Positions 36,657-49,690 are shown, counted from the first letter of the stretch. The stretch is 64,000 nt of DNA from Acorus gramineus (GCA_030737835.1 CM060848.1:21119309-21183308); one strand, 5' to 3'. The notes: generated from the letters alone by a model not told the origin. A program made the numbers and translations.

Positions 36657-36702
36657 CACGTGGCGTCACATGTATTTTATATCAACCAGATTCGGACACG
36701 TG
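36657..36702. promoter_or_regulatory. Two G-boxes in the LNK2 promoter
   Basis: Perfect palindromes CACGTG at 36657-36662 and 36697-36702, 40 bp apart and 118-163 bp upstream of the LNK2 ATG. More ACGT cores (CACGTC at 36473, ACGTG at 36486, CACGTCC at 36588) lie within 230 bp. G-boxes are bound by HY5 bZIPs and PIF bHLHs, which fits a light- and clock-regulated gene. Binding itself is inferred. Confidence 0.7.
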
Positions 36703-36819
36703 TCTCCGCCATTTTTTCATTCTCTCGTAGCTTCAGTGAGAAGGGAAAGGAGAAACTTTTTTTTATAGGTTTTTTTTTTTCTGTTTTTGATGTGATTCTC
36801 TTTGTGATTTTTTTTTAAG

Positions 36820-39800
36820 ATGTTTGATTGGGACGAAGACGAGGTGAGTTATTTTTTCCATTTTTTTTATTATTAATTATTGTGTATTTATTAGTTGAAA
36901 CTGATGTCCTTGATTTAGTTGGTTCATATGTTTGTGAATTATGATTTTTTTTTTTTTTTTTTTTTGTGTTTTGTGATCTTAATTTGGGGGGAAGAATCAT
37001 GAATCGATGGAAATGTGGATCACAATTTAGAAATGAATGGGTTTTTTATTTCATAAAACTTGACAAAGCAGTGAATCTCCAAATCTACAAAAACTCAATT
37101 TTTACCCAAATTTTGAGTGGGAAAGAGGCTTGGAGGGAAGGACTTCGAAAATTGGCCAAAACCCAAATTTGGGAGGGAAGAAAAATTTAACGGCAAAAGA
37201 GGTTTGGAACTTTGGGCGAAAGGATGTGGTGGGCAATAGTCCAGAGGGAATAATTGGGAGAAGATAGGAATTTTTTTTAAAATAATTGAGTAAAACACAA
37301 AATAATGGTTGGAGGCACATCATACCAAATGAACCTTTTAATCAAATTATTAGTGAAATTTGAGTAAGGACTGGAGATGGCCTTACGGAGGGTTTTGTAT
37401 TGGAAAAGTAATGAAGATGGTTTTGAATTTGGATCATTTGATTTGTTATTTAATGTAGGGGTCATTGCTTGGAGCTGTGGTAAATTGCTCGGGCTAATAG
37501 GACAAACCGAGTTCAAGTCTTGAGAGCGGTCACTTTGTGCCCAAAAATATGATAAAGGACTTTAACTGGTCTCTACCCTCCCATCATCTTGCTATTTGCT
37601 AGACCGCTTTGGGTGTTGGATTTTTTTTTTTTACACATTTTGTGGCGAGAGGAATGAATTAATGTATTGTAGGTGATAAATCTATGTTACGTGTTTGGAT
37701 ATCTAAATGTGATTTTTGCATACATATTTAATAGTCAAGTATGGGCTGGGTTAGAAAATGTGAGGGAGAGGGTGGGAGGAGAAGAGAGGCAAGGAGATGT
37801 AATAATACTTATGCCCAACACACATGAGGCAGAAAATGGAGGAATTCAATAGCTGGAATTTGAAGACCACAAGATAAGGAAAGCATTCAACCTTCTATAG
37901 TTGTCAAAAGCGGTTCACATTGTTAGTTCGTCGTTGAGGTGAAAATTGTCCTGACTCCCAAACCCGTAGATGCCCCCTTTGAGATGAGAAAGTAATCCAG
38001 AAGACTATATTTTGAAGATTCATGGACTAGAGGGTACAGGTGGTGGTGGTGGTGTCAAGGTGATGCATTCAAGGCGCACACCTAACAGTTGCCATTTCAG
38101 GATTGGGGTAGATCATGTGTCGGGGCTACTAAAGTGTTGTATCTTCAGGGTTAATTAATGATGTTTGCGCTACATCAATTAATCAAAGAGTCTTATGTTG
38201 GGGTGTTTGTATTTTTGTTTATTCTATTGCTTGTCTTCTTAATTACTTGTTTGCTAAGTTGCCATAATACTCTCGGGTGCTGCTTCTACAATTAGATCCT
38301 CCTTCCTCTATTGTTGCCAAGTGAAAAAATTGTGAAAAAGTTATAATTCTCTTTTTTCTCTTCCTTGAGCTGTTTGTCCCCTTTTTACCCCTTCTTCCTA
38401 GACCAGTTCGCTTCTATTCCTTTTCCTCTGCCTTTCTTCTCCATTCTATATTTTTCTATCTGTTTCTTCCCCTATTTTTCCTTTTTCTTCTTATTCATTC
38501 CCTTTTTTTCCTTTCCACATTTTCATATTGATATCTGATAATTTGAACACAATGCTATAACCAATTGGCCAATATGATGTATATGATTTATATTATGATT
38601 AAATGCACTTATTATATAGATTGGTTATCTATTACATATATATTTTTGAAAACTGTTGCACCTCACTTCACCTGGGTGTGTGCCTTGCTTTACGTCTTGC
38701 GGGTTGACAACAAATAGGCCCTTGCACTTTGATTGTGATTTGTGCATTAATAACTCCGGGCACAAGTTCTTGCCGCATTTTTCAGCATCCTTATTCTATT
38801 TAGAAGTGTGAGAGTAGAAGTGATGATATGAATTCACTTTTGTCTGTTACTTTTCAAATGGAAATGCATCATCATTCAAAGATTATGATATATCATATAC
38901 AATAGACCCAAATCATTACTTAAGAATATTTTAACTATTTAAGGAAGATAATAAGCCTGCAATGTTCAAAGTTGTGAAAACATGACAATGTGGTGGTGAC
39001 GGTGGAAGCCTCTAGAACTTCACTATACAAAGTTATGGGATATATTTCTTGTTTCATAAATAATTTCATAAGCTTATAGGACACAGAAAGTAAACTTTTC
39101 ACATACATGCATCGATTACCAATCATCCTACAGTGATACTGTTTCTCAATTTTTTGGTGATATCTGTTTTTTAATCATGGGATTGCATCTGTCAAGTGAT
39201 TTATTCAGTTATGCATTGTGTTCATGAGTGTCATTTTCTTGTTGTCTGATTTATGCACTTTTATAGGAGGGTTATTATCATATTCTTCACCTTATTGAAA
39301 ATGTTAATTATGTATCGATTTTTCAGGTGGGCAACATAATATGGGGTGAATCTAGTGAGCATGATGACCACGTTGTGCCCTTTCTGACGGAAAATGAAGA
39401 AAACTCATTGTTTTCTTTTGGAGATCAGATCAAGAAGATAACCAATAGAGAGGAAAACAATACTGTTAAGAATGTGGATCACGGAATGCATGTATTAAAA
39501 AATAATATCTCTGGGTCAAAAATGGAAAGTGGTTCTCATTATGCAATGAATGATGATATTTCTGGTCCACCACTTCAAATTGATCCATGGCTTGATTGGC
39601 TATCATTGGATGGGACACTTGACGATGATGGAGATTGTACAGCTACTGAAATGATCAATGGCTTTACTGAAAAGGACAGCACTCTTGTCTCTGTCACAGA
39701 TAACAAAGGCTCCTCATCTTTGACAGAGTTGGGTACTATCTGCCCTTCTGAGAGGAGTCAGTTGAATAATAATTCTGAACTCCTTGCAAAGGAGCATGAC

Positions 39801-42800
39801 AATGAAGTGAGGGATAGCTTTCTTGACTGCGATTGGGCTAGCATTGGCGACCTTGATGATGTTGATAGACTTTTGAGGTAGCAGTTTTCAATTTTTCTTT
39901 CTCCTAGTCTCTGATTTCATCAATTCAGTTAATGATGTAGCTCTGTCATTCAGCTAAGCATAAACGGTGTCTTTCATGATTTAGTATTGGTTTTGCAGAA
40001 GCAATGACTCGATGCTTGAAAATGATATGATCGTCCCAGCAGATGAGTCGATCTCTTGCATGCATGTAAGTTCCATGTTAAAAACTAATATCACTAAGAG
40101 AATCTCCAATACATGACATGTAAAAATGTTGCTCCAATAGAGATGTTAAAATGGAGCTAAATGTGGGCTCTACATGTCAGATGTTATCTTTTAAGCTAAC
40201 TGTGGCTAGTGTTTTAGTTAGCCAAATGTGGGCCTCACTTGATAGTTCTCCTTAAAAAATCTAAAAAAATATATTTGGGAGGTTGAGTGGGTAGAGAGGT
40301 GGAGCCTACTATTATTTTGGCTAGTTTATTTAGCTAGTCCATTGGAGCAACAACAACCAACTAAATAGAAATGTAGTAAATGAGTATGTAATTGAGGTAT
40401 AAAGTGCTGACATGACACTTTAACATCTTGTTTAGCTAACATATCCATTGAAAATGCTCTAAGGTGCAGTCAGATTATCACGGATTTAAAAAGGATTTGC
40501 AAAATATAAAAATCTGTTACATCCTGACTGCAACAGAACAAATGATCCCAACTCGTGTGGTCTACAGAGTGTAGCTGTTAGTAAGGGGGAGACAGCTGAA
40601 AAAGGCTATCCTACTTCTGTTAATCAGGTGGACAAAAGCCCTGGTGGAAAGAGTGAGTCCAATCTAGAAGAGAAGGTATGTGTGCATCTTCCTGGTCCTA
40701 TTTAGATGTCATTTGTGTTATAGCTCAGTTTATTTGCTTTGACAGAGAGAAGATATCACTGTTAAAGCTGGCAGACAATCATCCTCAGAAATTACGCCGA
40801 ATAAGGTATCTTGTTGGGCCAATTATAATACTTATGGTATTAAAATTCCCAAGTTTCCACCAGATTTTGCTATACACGTTGCTTTACTGTAGATTATGGA
40901 ACATACAAAATAACTGACTGAAACTTACAAAATCAAGTACTAAACTTTGTCTCAAATTGTGGTATGTATTGTATCTTTATCTGTATCTTCATGAAAAATA
41001 GGTTGAAAAAAAACCTCCATTTTACCTTATATGCATGTTACATGTTTAAAAAAAAAAAAACACCTTTTGATGTATTGCTAATGAAGGAATATATCATTTC
41101 TGATTCAATTTATATCTTAAAATGAATTTTACTTTTTATTTATAGAGGGATCAACGAAAATCAAAGGCTCGGGGGAAGGTGGATGATAAAAGGATAGAGA
41201 AATCATCTCAATACCGACATGGTGTCTGTTCCCATTCTAATACCCAAGCTCAGCAGCTTGTGGCACCAGGAGTGCACATCCCAGCTTCATATCCCCCTCC
41301 AGTTTTCAGTCAACAGAGGCAACTTGCGGGTTCTGAGTCTATGAGATACATGCGAAACCCGAATCCCTATGTGTTCATGGGGTACGGGTATCCTGCACAT
41401 CATTTTGCAGTGATGCCTGCATTACCACAAATCCAATCAGGAGCAGCCCAAAATCAACTGCACATTGCCAGTAATAACTCTTTATTAGATTCTTCAAAGA
41501 ATTTACCTGATGTTTCTCCGAGACCTCTGATTATGACACCTCAAGAGAAGATAGAGAAGCTAAGATGGCAACAGAAAATGCAAGCTATTCTTGCAATTCA
41601 GCAGCAGCAACAAAGATTTAGTCATAAGACCACTTGCAGTGACCAATCTGCCACTCAGAGGTCCTCACAAAAAAACCTCACTAGTGATGCTACAGTTAGC
41701 GATGTTGAAGTTGAAGAAAGTGATAAGAGCTCGACAAGAGAACAATATGTTCCCCATAATACTTCTACATTGGTTGATGGTTCCTCTCTAGAAGAAAAAA
41801 CTTGTCATCAGATTCAGAATGCCTTGGCAAAGGTGAGCTAGTCTTCCATAATGCTGTAACATAGGAAACCTCTTAAGACAACTTAATCCCCATATTGTGT
41901 ATTTATCTGCAGTTGGATGTTAGATTAAAGTTCTGCATTCGAGATAGTTTGTTTCGTTTGGCCAGAAGTGCAAAAGAGAGAAATAGTACAAGTGCTAGAA
42001 GTAGTACCAACATGTGTAGCAGAGATGAAGACAATGTTCTTGCAAATACTGATGCAATTGAGGACAGGTTCGCTAATTCTATTCAAGCATGGTTAAATGT
42101 AGGATAGAATCATAACATGGCTAATATTACTTTGTTTCTACCTCAACTTTCTTTCTGTATATACACACCCCACATACCTATACAGTTATCATGAACTTGA
42201 GAAAATGGTGCAACTTTTAATCATTTACATTTGGGTAGTGACATAAATTATTCCAGGATTGATAACTATTGCAGTATAAATAACTATATACTAGTGGAAT
42301 AAACCATTTTCTAGTTATTCTTGTTGAGAAATATAATAATGATGTTTTTGTTGTTTGGTTGACCATGAATAAGTGGTGAATAAAATGTAAATAAAATGAT
42401 ATGACACATAAATGATGTGACATGTGGGTCCTCTTGATTTGTATGAGATTGTGACATGTGATTTGACATATGGGCCCTTTTTATATTAGTGGAATAGAAT
42501 GTGTTAAATAACACTATTCCAAGGGACTTGGAATACCAATACCAGTTTATTCCCATTTATTCTCACATAAGTACATCCGTCTATTTCTTGCAAACAAGCA
42601 TTTTTTTTTTGGGCTTATTCACCCCTAATTCATCATATTCTACATCTATTCTTCTACCCAAACATGGGCTTAATTATTTGAGATGTTTTCGATTATTGTA
42701 CTTCATTTTGGTTGATGTTTAGATCCTGGATTGTGGTATTTTATTTATAGGTCTTTTGGATTTATCTTGATTGGTTGATTTCATTTATCAAGAAGGTTGA

Positions 42801-43201
42801 ATTTATTTCATTTGTTACTCTGATCATTCAAGGATTGTGAAGTGACGTAAACAGTTGCAATTATCACTATCATATCTTTTTCCTGCAGAATTGCAAGAAT
42901 GCCAGATGCTGAAGCAGTCACCAATCCCATAGATCGAACAGTGGCTCATCTGCTGTTTGACAAGCCCTCAGAATCTTGTGACAAACCTGCCAAGGATGCG
43001 GCACCAGAATCTCCAGATCTCAGTAACCCTGGTAACTTTCCTGTTCTAACCCTAAAAAAAATAAAAATTTAAACACACGACAATCCAATGCGTGTCTAAC
43101 AACAATGATCTGCGAAAACAGTTTCAAAGCACCGTCGCAAGAGTCCATCTGAGGACAAACCAGAAGAAAGTGGAGATATGGAGGTGGAGCCACAACTCTA
43201 A
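36820..43201 (+). CDS. LNK2: LNK2-type night light-inducible and clock-regulated protein
   Basis: Transcriptional co-activator that works with RVE MYB factors to activate evening clock genes and connect light with the clock. Nine exons: 36820-36843, 39327-39877, 39999-40065, 40568-40675, 40746-40805, 41146-41832, 41913-42067, 42889-43031, 43122-43201; 624 aa, near the Arabidopsis length. The N-terminus MFDWDEDE, split by a 2.5-kb intron from VGNIIWGESSEHDDHVVPF, is the LNK signature. DPWLDWLSLD follows. Exon 6 holds the Arg/Tyr-rich region MRYMRNPNPYVFMGYGYPAHH and KLRWQQKMQAILAIQQQQQ. Exons 7-8 carry the conserved LKFCIRDSLFRLARSA and NPIDRTVAHLLFDKP blocks. The C-terminus HRRKSPSEDKPE is basic then acidic, possibly a nuclear signal. 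LNK1 is possible, but the C-terminal blocks favour LNK2. Confidence 0.92.
37458..37632 (+). mobile_element. Au-like SINE in LNK2 intron 1
   Basis: Contains a degenerate tRNA-like B box (CCGAGTTCAAGTCTTG), then GAGCGGTCACTTTGTGCCC, the phrase CCCTCCCATCAT, CGCTTTGGGTGTTGG and a terminal T run at 37621-37632. This order is that of the Au-type plant SINEs, which end in oligo(T). Degenerate, so an old copy. Confidence 0.65.
40098..40459. mobile_element. Tourist-like MITE with TAA target duplication in LNK2 intron 3
   Basis: Terminal inverted repeats GAGAATCTCCAAT (left) and, reversed, GAGCATTTTCAAT (right) flank 362 bp. TAA sits directly outside both ends (40095-40097 and 40460-40462). No coding capacity. 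Confidence 0.75.
42235..42680 (-). mobile_element. 'TTTGGATGG' MITE family, copy 2 (inverted)
   Basis: Lies in LNK2 intron 7 in the opposite orientation to copy 1. Shared landmarks, read on the minus strand, include CATGTTTGGGTAGAAGAATAG, GAATAAACTGGTATTGGTA, and AACTAGAAAATGG. Its presence makes intron 7 (42068-42888) unusually long for this gene. Confidence 0.65.
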
Positions 43202-44060
43202 AGTAAGATGTATCAAGTGTAGTGTTTTTTCGAGGATTTGTGTTTCCCCATGTACATTGAATATTCCATGCACATTGAGATGTGGTTTCTGTTGATGAGT
43301 TACTTTTGCTTCTCAGATTCAGTTTATCGGATCATAGTTGGATTTGTGGAGGCTGGATCAATTTGTGGGGCTTCTTCAAATATCTGGTACAAGTTTGGTC
43401 TCTACAGATATTGGTTGTATTATATGAGAATTTAACTATTATTGCAATCAACTTGAATCATATCTGGCAGTTAAGCATGGATTGCTTCATTGAGTTAATA
43501 AAATGCGTTTGGACTTCATGTGGGATCCATTGAGTTATAAAATGCATTTGGACTTCATGAGCTGTAATTAATGTAATTGTATGTGAGTCAGGTCTGTTGG
43601 TTAAAAGGTCTGTTTGATTCATTAAAAAAAAAAGAAATATGAAGATTAGATATGATTTGTGATTCCATGATCATGATTTTTCTTTTTTGTATGTTGAGTT
43701 TCCTTTGTTTGTTTCATAAATTTTCTTCAATTTGGTTCATCACATGCAGTTTGAGAGGTGTGGTTATGTTGAAGAGAGAAATGTGTTTCAGTAATATCAC
43801 AAGAGGATGTCTGCACTTGAACTAAGAGTTTGGAATTTCATTTCAAGTTGCAGCCCCATGTTTAGGGTGGATATTTGTAAGTTATTTTTATTATAATGTA
43901 ATAATGTACTTTGTGACAGGTTCAAACATATCAAACGGAGGCAAAGTCTCCTAAACAAGATCTATTTGTAGTCCATTTTTTTCAATGGGAAAATATAGTT
44001 TTTTTTTTTTTTCCAAAAATGAGAATATTTAATTCATTGAAATACATATGTTTTTTTTGC
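43202..44060. other. LNK2 3' flank
   Basis: Probably includes the LNK2 3' UTR (first 200-300 bp). The rest is AT-rich with a near-perfect short direct repeat TGCGTTTGGACTTCATG / TGCATTTGGACTTCATG at about 43503 and 43543. No further gene seen. Confidence 0.5.
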
Positions 44061-44440
44061 TCCGGATCACTCGCGCCCAGACTTACCGCGAGGCCTAGAA
44101 CGCTACGCTTCTATCGGCGGGGAATTTGAGGAATATCTCACCGGACACCATCGACCGGGAGGAAGCTTGTCCATTGCCTTGTGGGTTTGCACGCCAATGC
44201 TGTACTTTTTGCAGGACTCGGGGATGGGCACATTAGCGAACCGCGTTCTGTTGTCTGCTACAAGAACTTTGGGAACGCCGAACTTGCATATGATGTGCTT
44301 CAAAGGAAGTTCTTGACGCCATGACGGTCTTGTAGGCCTTTGCTTTCACCTATTTAGTGAAGTGGTCAGTTGTCAAAAGAATGTATCTCTTGCCCCCTAG
44401 GGCAGCTGAGAAGAGGTCGCGATGGATAGATAAATCAAAA
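44060..44440 (-). mobile_element. Ty3/gypsy integrase fragment
   Basis: Reverse strand decodes integrase core phrases in broken frames: IHRDLFSAALGGKRYILLTTDHFTK, a stop, VKAKAYKT, then LKHIICKFGVPKVLVADNR and FANVP. These cover the first two acidic positions of the DDE core. No LTRs or other pol domains adjoin it. The GC content is higher than its surroundings, consistent with a transposon scrap. Confidence 0.8.
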
Positions 44441-44547
44441 CATGCACCCCCCGTATGGCGTGAAATATAAGACAAGAATAATGAAAAATAGATGAGAATA
44501 GTTAAAAAAAGTTGTTTGTTTTGATAGAATAAATCTCGATAGTTATG

Positions 44548-44945
44548 TTTGGATAAGCTAGGATAAGGTCTGATAATTATTCTAAGGAAATTGTGAAATT
44601 GTTTATCAAGGCTTACTTATACCAATGGATAAAAATATCATTCTCTGTCATTTTAAAAAATTTATCTCATCTAACAGACTCACACAGATTCTAAAAACTG
44701 TCACATCTATCAAATCAATCATATATCTCTCACACTATTTTTGGGGGTATAATTGTCATTTAAAAAATTATAAACTCTTATTCATTCTTTATCAACCATT
44801 TATCATCATTTTATTCAAGGTGAATCAAACAATAAAAAAATCATTTTTACGTTTCTCGATGAGAATAATAAAAAAAAACAGTCAAATAAAAAGTATTTAT
44901 TCAGTCTGGATTGTTATCTATCCTAATATAGCTATCAAGAGTGAA
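44548..44945 (+). mobile_element. 'TTTGGATGG' MITE family, copy 3 (diverged)
   Basis: Starts TATGTTTGGATAAGCTAGG, has a TTCATTCTTTATCAACCATTT stretch and AACAGTCAAATAAAAAGTATTTATTCA, and ends near CCTAATATAGCTATCAAGAG. The order of phrases follows copy 1 but with much divergence. Confidence 0.5.
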
Positions 44946-44949
44946 TAAT

Positions 44950-46510
44950 TCAAAGTCACACACACAAGGGGGCAGAGACTAGTTGCAAAAATAAGAACAC
45001 GTCTAATTTTATCCTGTATGCAAAAACCAGTGGAGAATTGCAACAAAAAAATAGTAATCTTTTTACATTTGATGTGATTTGAGATTTTTTTTATTAATAG
45101 TTCATTTGAAAGAGGTGGATTATGGCAGGAAAAGTCTCAGCATTGTCCATCTGTTCTTAGCTAGCATTTGGGAAAAAGAGTTGTTTCTCAAAAGTAAAAC
45201 TATTTTGTTTTTGAAAAATGTTGGGTTTTTTTTAGTCAATTGTGAATATTTGAAAAAGCTTTGATGCATTCAATTCGTTTTATAGTCGTGTCTGTAATTT
45301 TATACTATGATGATACAATATATACTACACTATCATAATGTACAGAGTTCTATCATACACAGTGTATGACACAAATTTTTATTTTATTTTTTCATAATAC
45401 AAATTAATAGTCTTAGTATATACTTCATTTCATATAACATGTTAGAGGTTTTAGATTCACACTTAACAAGCAAAATTACTCAAATAAAACACAGTTGGGT
45501 CTCCAATAGTACTCCAAAATGGGTCTATTTTAGGAAATCTCATTTGGCTCTTGAAATTTTGAGTTTTTTTTTTAAAAAAATTAATAAAATTTTAATTATA
45601 TAAAAAATTGGATATATATCGTCAAAATACTTAGTTTAAAAAGAGACCAATAATGAATATGTTTGATATATATTTATAAATATTAAGTTTTAAATATCAT
45701 TAATTAATATTTGTATGATTTTTATAATATTTATATGATCAAATCATAATTTAATTACCATTTACTAAAATATTGTTTTCCAAATATATTTTATAAATTA
45801 AATTTTAGTAGAAAAATTTTATTTTAAAATTGATCAGAGATGAAGATAGACATGTTGGTTAGAGTTAGTATTTGATGTGATTCTCTAAAAATATTTCTTA
45901 CTTTTTAAATATATTTGGGATCTTTAAAATAGAGATTCCCAAAAGAAAGTTTTTTTTTTTTTCTTATGGACAATTAATGGCACCCAGGTACTAAATAATT
46001 CAGGTTGTTATGGGAATAGTTCAAAATTTTAGTGATTTTTTTGAACCCATAATAACATATGAAAAAACAAAAAAAAAACTTCTCTATTATCACTTCCAAC
46101 TCCATATTTACTGTCCTTTGTGTCACTTTCCCTTTTGTGTTCTTTTCGTGGGTTTTAATCAATATTTTATTTAGGATACCTCGGTTGTTGTAGCTCAAGC
46201 ACACTATTATATTATATTTATAGAATTAATAAAATAATAGATCAATGTTCTCATTGACTTTTTGCACTTTGTTCTTATTTGCACTTGTTTAATATACTTT
46301 TATTATATAATATCACAACATCCATTCGTGTTTTTGACTGAATGACTGTTTAAGGGGATTATATATTCTTGTTTCATGAACATGTTAAAGGCCTTTATGA
46401 TAATTAAAAATAAAACATAAAAATCAGTACTTACATAGTTACATGGATGACGAAAAGTGCCCTGTTTTTTTAAAATTTTGATGAACACGTTTTATTTATA
46501 TAATCAAAAT
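44950..46510. other. AT-rich spacer without recognised features
   Basis: About 1.5 kb, very AT-rich. Short frames here have no motifs or splice context. No repeats of clear structure were noticed. Confidence 0.4.
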
Positions 46511-47073
46511 GGGTTATTTAGTTTCCACCGTTTTCGTAAAACAGTTAAATTATTAAAAGCTTCTTCTAAAACATAATATTATTATAAACTTCCTTTAAAT
46601 GTTAACTGAATTTATAAAAAAATTCAAATGAGTTATTTTTTGACGGAATAGGTTATTAAATGATGGATTGACAATTACTAAAAAATCCTAACTTGATTGG
46701 AAAAAAATGTTATTTAGTTTCTACCCCTCCTAAAATAGGAAAATTATTAAAAATAACACTATAAAACATAATATCATTATAAACCTCCTTCAAATGTTAA
46801 CTGGATTTGTAAAACCCAACAGTCAACAAAAGAAATTAGTACTCTAAAAAAAAATTTGACGGAAAGGGGTTCATGTTAATCAAGTTAGAATATTTTTTAG
46901 TAAGGGTATTATTGTCAATCCATCACTTAATAACCTATTCCATCAAAAAAATAATTTATTTGGGTTTTTTACAAATCCAGTTAACATTTAAAGGGGGTTT
47001 ATAATAGTATTGTGTTTTAGATGGGGTTTTTAATAATTGACTTGTTTTAGAAGGGGTGGAAACTAAATAACCC
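46511..47073. mobile_element. 563-bp foldback element with perfect 19-bp ends
   Basis: The left end GGGTTATTTAGTTTCCACC is exactly the reverse complement of the right end. The arms (about 46511-46690 and 46885-47073) stay complementary for about 180-190 bp. A third, directly oriented partial copy of the left arm (TTATTTAGTTTCTACCCC onward, about 46710) fills the loop. No coding sequence. Target duplication unclear. Confidence 0.88.
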
Positions 47074-47880
47074 TTAATAATACATATTATGCATTAATAG
47101 ATGCTGATATGAAAATTTTTCACATAAATCTCACCACAATCACCAAAATGATTCATCAATTGTCATTTATGAGTCATTAGTAAGATAGAACACTCCCCAT
47201 TTTTATGTTTGATCCGAAGAATTTGGTCTGAGCAACTAGGTTCTATTTGAAATCAATTTGTCAAAAAAAATGTTTTTTGCAAAATGAATTTTTAGACAAT
47301 CAATTCTGAATTAATATCTTTTAGTTTTAAATTTAGATTTTATGTTATAAATATCAATATAAACAAGTTTTATGTAAAAGCGAATTGAGAGTAACTTTTT
47401 CAAAAACAAGTAAAAGCTTTTTAAAAAATTAGGTCAAAAAAATATCAAGATAGCATAACAATGATGACCTTCAAAATTCACTATGAAAATGCATTAAAAT
47501 GAAATAAAAATGTTATCACAATCATAGTTAAATGGAATAGGTACACCTACATGCAGTTTGCATATGTTTTGATTTTTTGAAAAGTACGCAACGAATTAAA
47601 TGGACTTCTTCGTAGAAAAAAAATGTACAAATAGCTATTCAGGTATATGAAATGGCCGTGAGACTAATCCTCGAGACATTGTTGGCCCTGATAGTGATCA
47701 AGACGAAGAAACGTTAAGCTAACTCAAAAAATTGGCCTTCGAAAAAAAAAAAAAGACAATTGCCAAAATTTTAAATTTGAATTTTTTTATATTAAGTTTT
47801 TCAAAACATTTGTAGACTGGATTATGGATGGGACTGGAACAAAAAAAAAACTTGTCCTTAACATTTTTTAAAAAAGGAAA
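47074..47880. other. Spacer without recognised features
   Basis: About 800 bp AT-rich DNA between two inverted-repeat elements. No coding, RNA or clear repeat signal was seen. Confidence 0.4.
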
Positions 47881-49690
47881 AAATCAATATAACCCCCTGT
47901 AAACTGTCATATATCCATATAACCTTTTGACTTTTTGTGAAATTCATATAACCCCCTACTAATCCATATGTATATCCAAATAAACCCTGAGTTAAATTTT
48001 TGTTGAGGGAATAGAAATATTATGTAAATATTATGTTAGTTTAACCCAAAATGAAAATATAATATACTAATAGCCCCTTACAGTATAAAAATAATTAAAA
48101 TACATCCCTCTATATGACAATTTTACCTCTCCATACAAAACAAAATGCTCAATTAATTCATCTCCTCTTTCCCACACACAACTCTCTCAGCATTCATTCA
48201 TTCCAAAAACTCCCCATCAATGGATCAACCCAATCAAAACACCTCCCAAACATCTCAAAATCTCTCCTTCCCCATTTTTACCTCTCCCTGCCTCCCAAGA
48301 ACCTCTAAGCTGTGGATAGAAAGGGGAAGGCATTTTCAAAAAACATTAAAAAAAAAAAAGGGAAAGGTTTACATGTTTTCATTCAAAGTAAAAAAAAATA
48401 ATTTTCAATGTGAGTGTTAAAGGTTAGTTATCTACTATAGTTAAGTTAACCGTCAGAAGGAACTGTTTAAATATATAAATATGATTTTAGGGCTTTTTAG
48501 TTTTAAGTCCCTCTATTTAAAGATTAATCCCTCCCTTCTTAATATTTATTTTTAAATCTCTAAATTCATCAGTCTATTTCGTTTTTAGTCTCTCCACCAA
48601 ACGGCCGTCCATACACCGTTAATCTGTGAAATGTAATTTTTATTTTAAAGTCTTTGTAAACTATTTTACTTAGTAATCGGTCTCTCTCTTGTTCATATTT
48701 CATTTTAAGTCTCTAACTTTAAATGTTTTTTTTATTAGTCCCTAAATAAAATGTCTATATGATTTTATAAGTATTTTGATATTTAAAACTTGTATATGAA
48801 ATGTTTGGTGAAATATTTAAATGTATAAGTATTTTAATATTGATTTTCTAGTTCAGCATATCTTTAGCTTTTATCATTTGATACTTCCAATCAATTTCCC
48901 TAAAATCACTCATTTCTCAATAAATAAAAGTTTAAAACTATGCAAAATAAAATTTTCATTGACTGCTTATAAATTTTTTAATGGCATCTAAAATTTTAAA
49001 CACACTCAAATATGTATTTTAATATTTCACCATTTTTAACCAAGAAAAAAAATCATTTAAATCAAAATTCAATAATAAAAAAATCATCAAAATTTGCTTA
49101 TGTAATCATTCTTTTTCAGCTTATGTAATCAATCTTAATTAGATAATTAAGACTATAATAGAATGCAATATTGGATTGGATGGGCATATGCTGTGTTTAA
49201 TAACACTGAAATATTGTCATTGAACACCTAACAACGCAAATGCAAGTTTATATATTTCACAAAATATTTTATATACAAATTTCAAATATCAAAATATTTA
49301 TAAAATCATACAGACATTTTGTCCACGGATTAATAAGAAAAAAAACATTTGAAGTTGAAAACTTAAAATAAAATATAAAGAAGGGACGGACGAATCACTA
49401 AATAACATAGTTTACATGGACTTAGAAATAAAATCACATTTCACAAAGTAACGGTCTATGGACGGACGTTTGACCAAAGGACTAAAAACCAAATATTCGG
49501 TTGAATTTGAGGACTTCAAAAAAATATGAAGAAAGGAAAGATCGATCCTTAAATAAACATGTTTACGTGAACTTAAAATTAAAAAACTCCTGATTTTATT
49601 GGTGGTTACAAAAACTTTACGAAAAGTCAAGGAATTACATGGACATCAAACAGTTTGGTGGGGGGTTATATGAATTTATTTTTTTTAAAA
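47881..49690. mobile_element. Large nested palindrome (about 1.8 kb), hairpin family B relative
   Basis: The outer arms, 47881-47945 and about 49610-49685, pair over about 65-70 bp (both contain ATATAACCCCC and GACTTTT in inverse order). The inner arms, about 48485-48875 and 49240-49595, are reverse complements over about 370 bp at roughly 80% identity. Matching words include ACGGCCGTCCAT / ATGGACGGACGT and AAATGTCTATATGATTTTATAA / its complement. The arm sequence is related to hairpins at 33194-33490 and 62621-62897. Between the left outer and inner arms lies a half copy of family A (47988-48110). No coding sequence. Confidence 0.82.
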
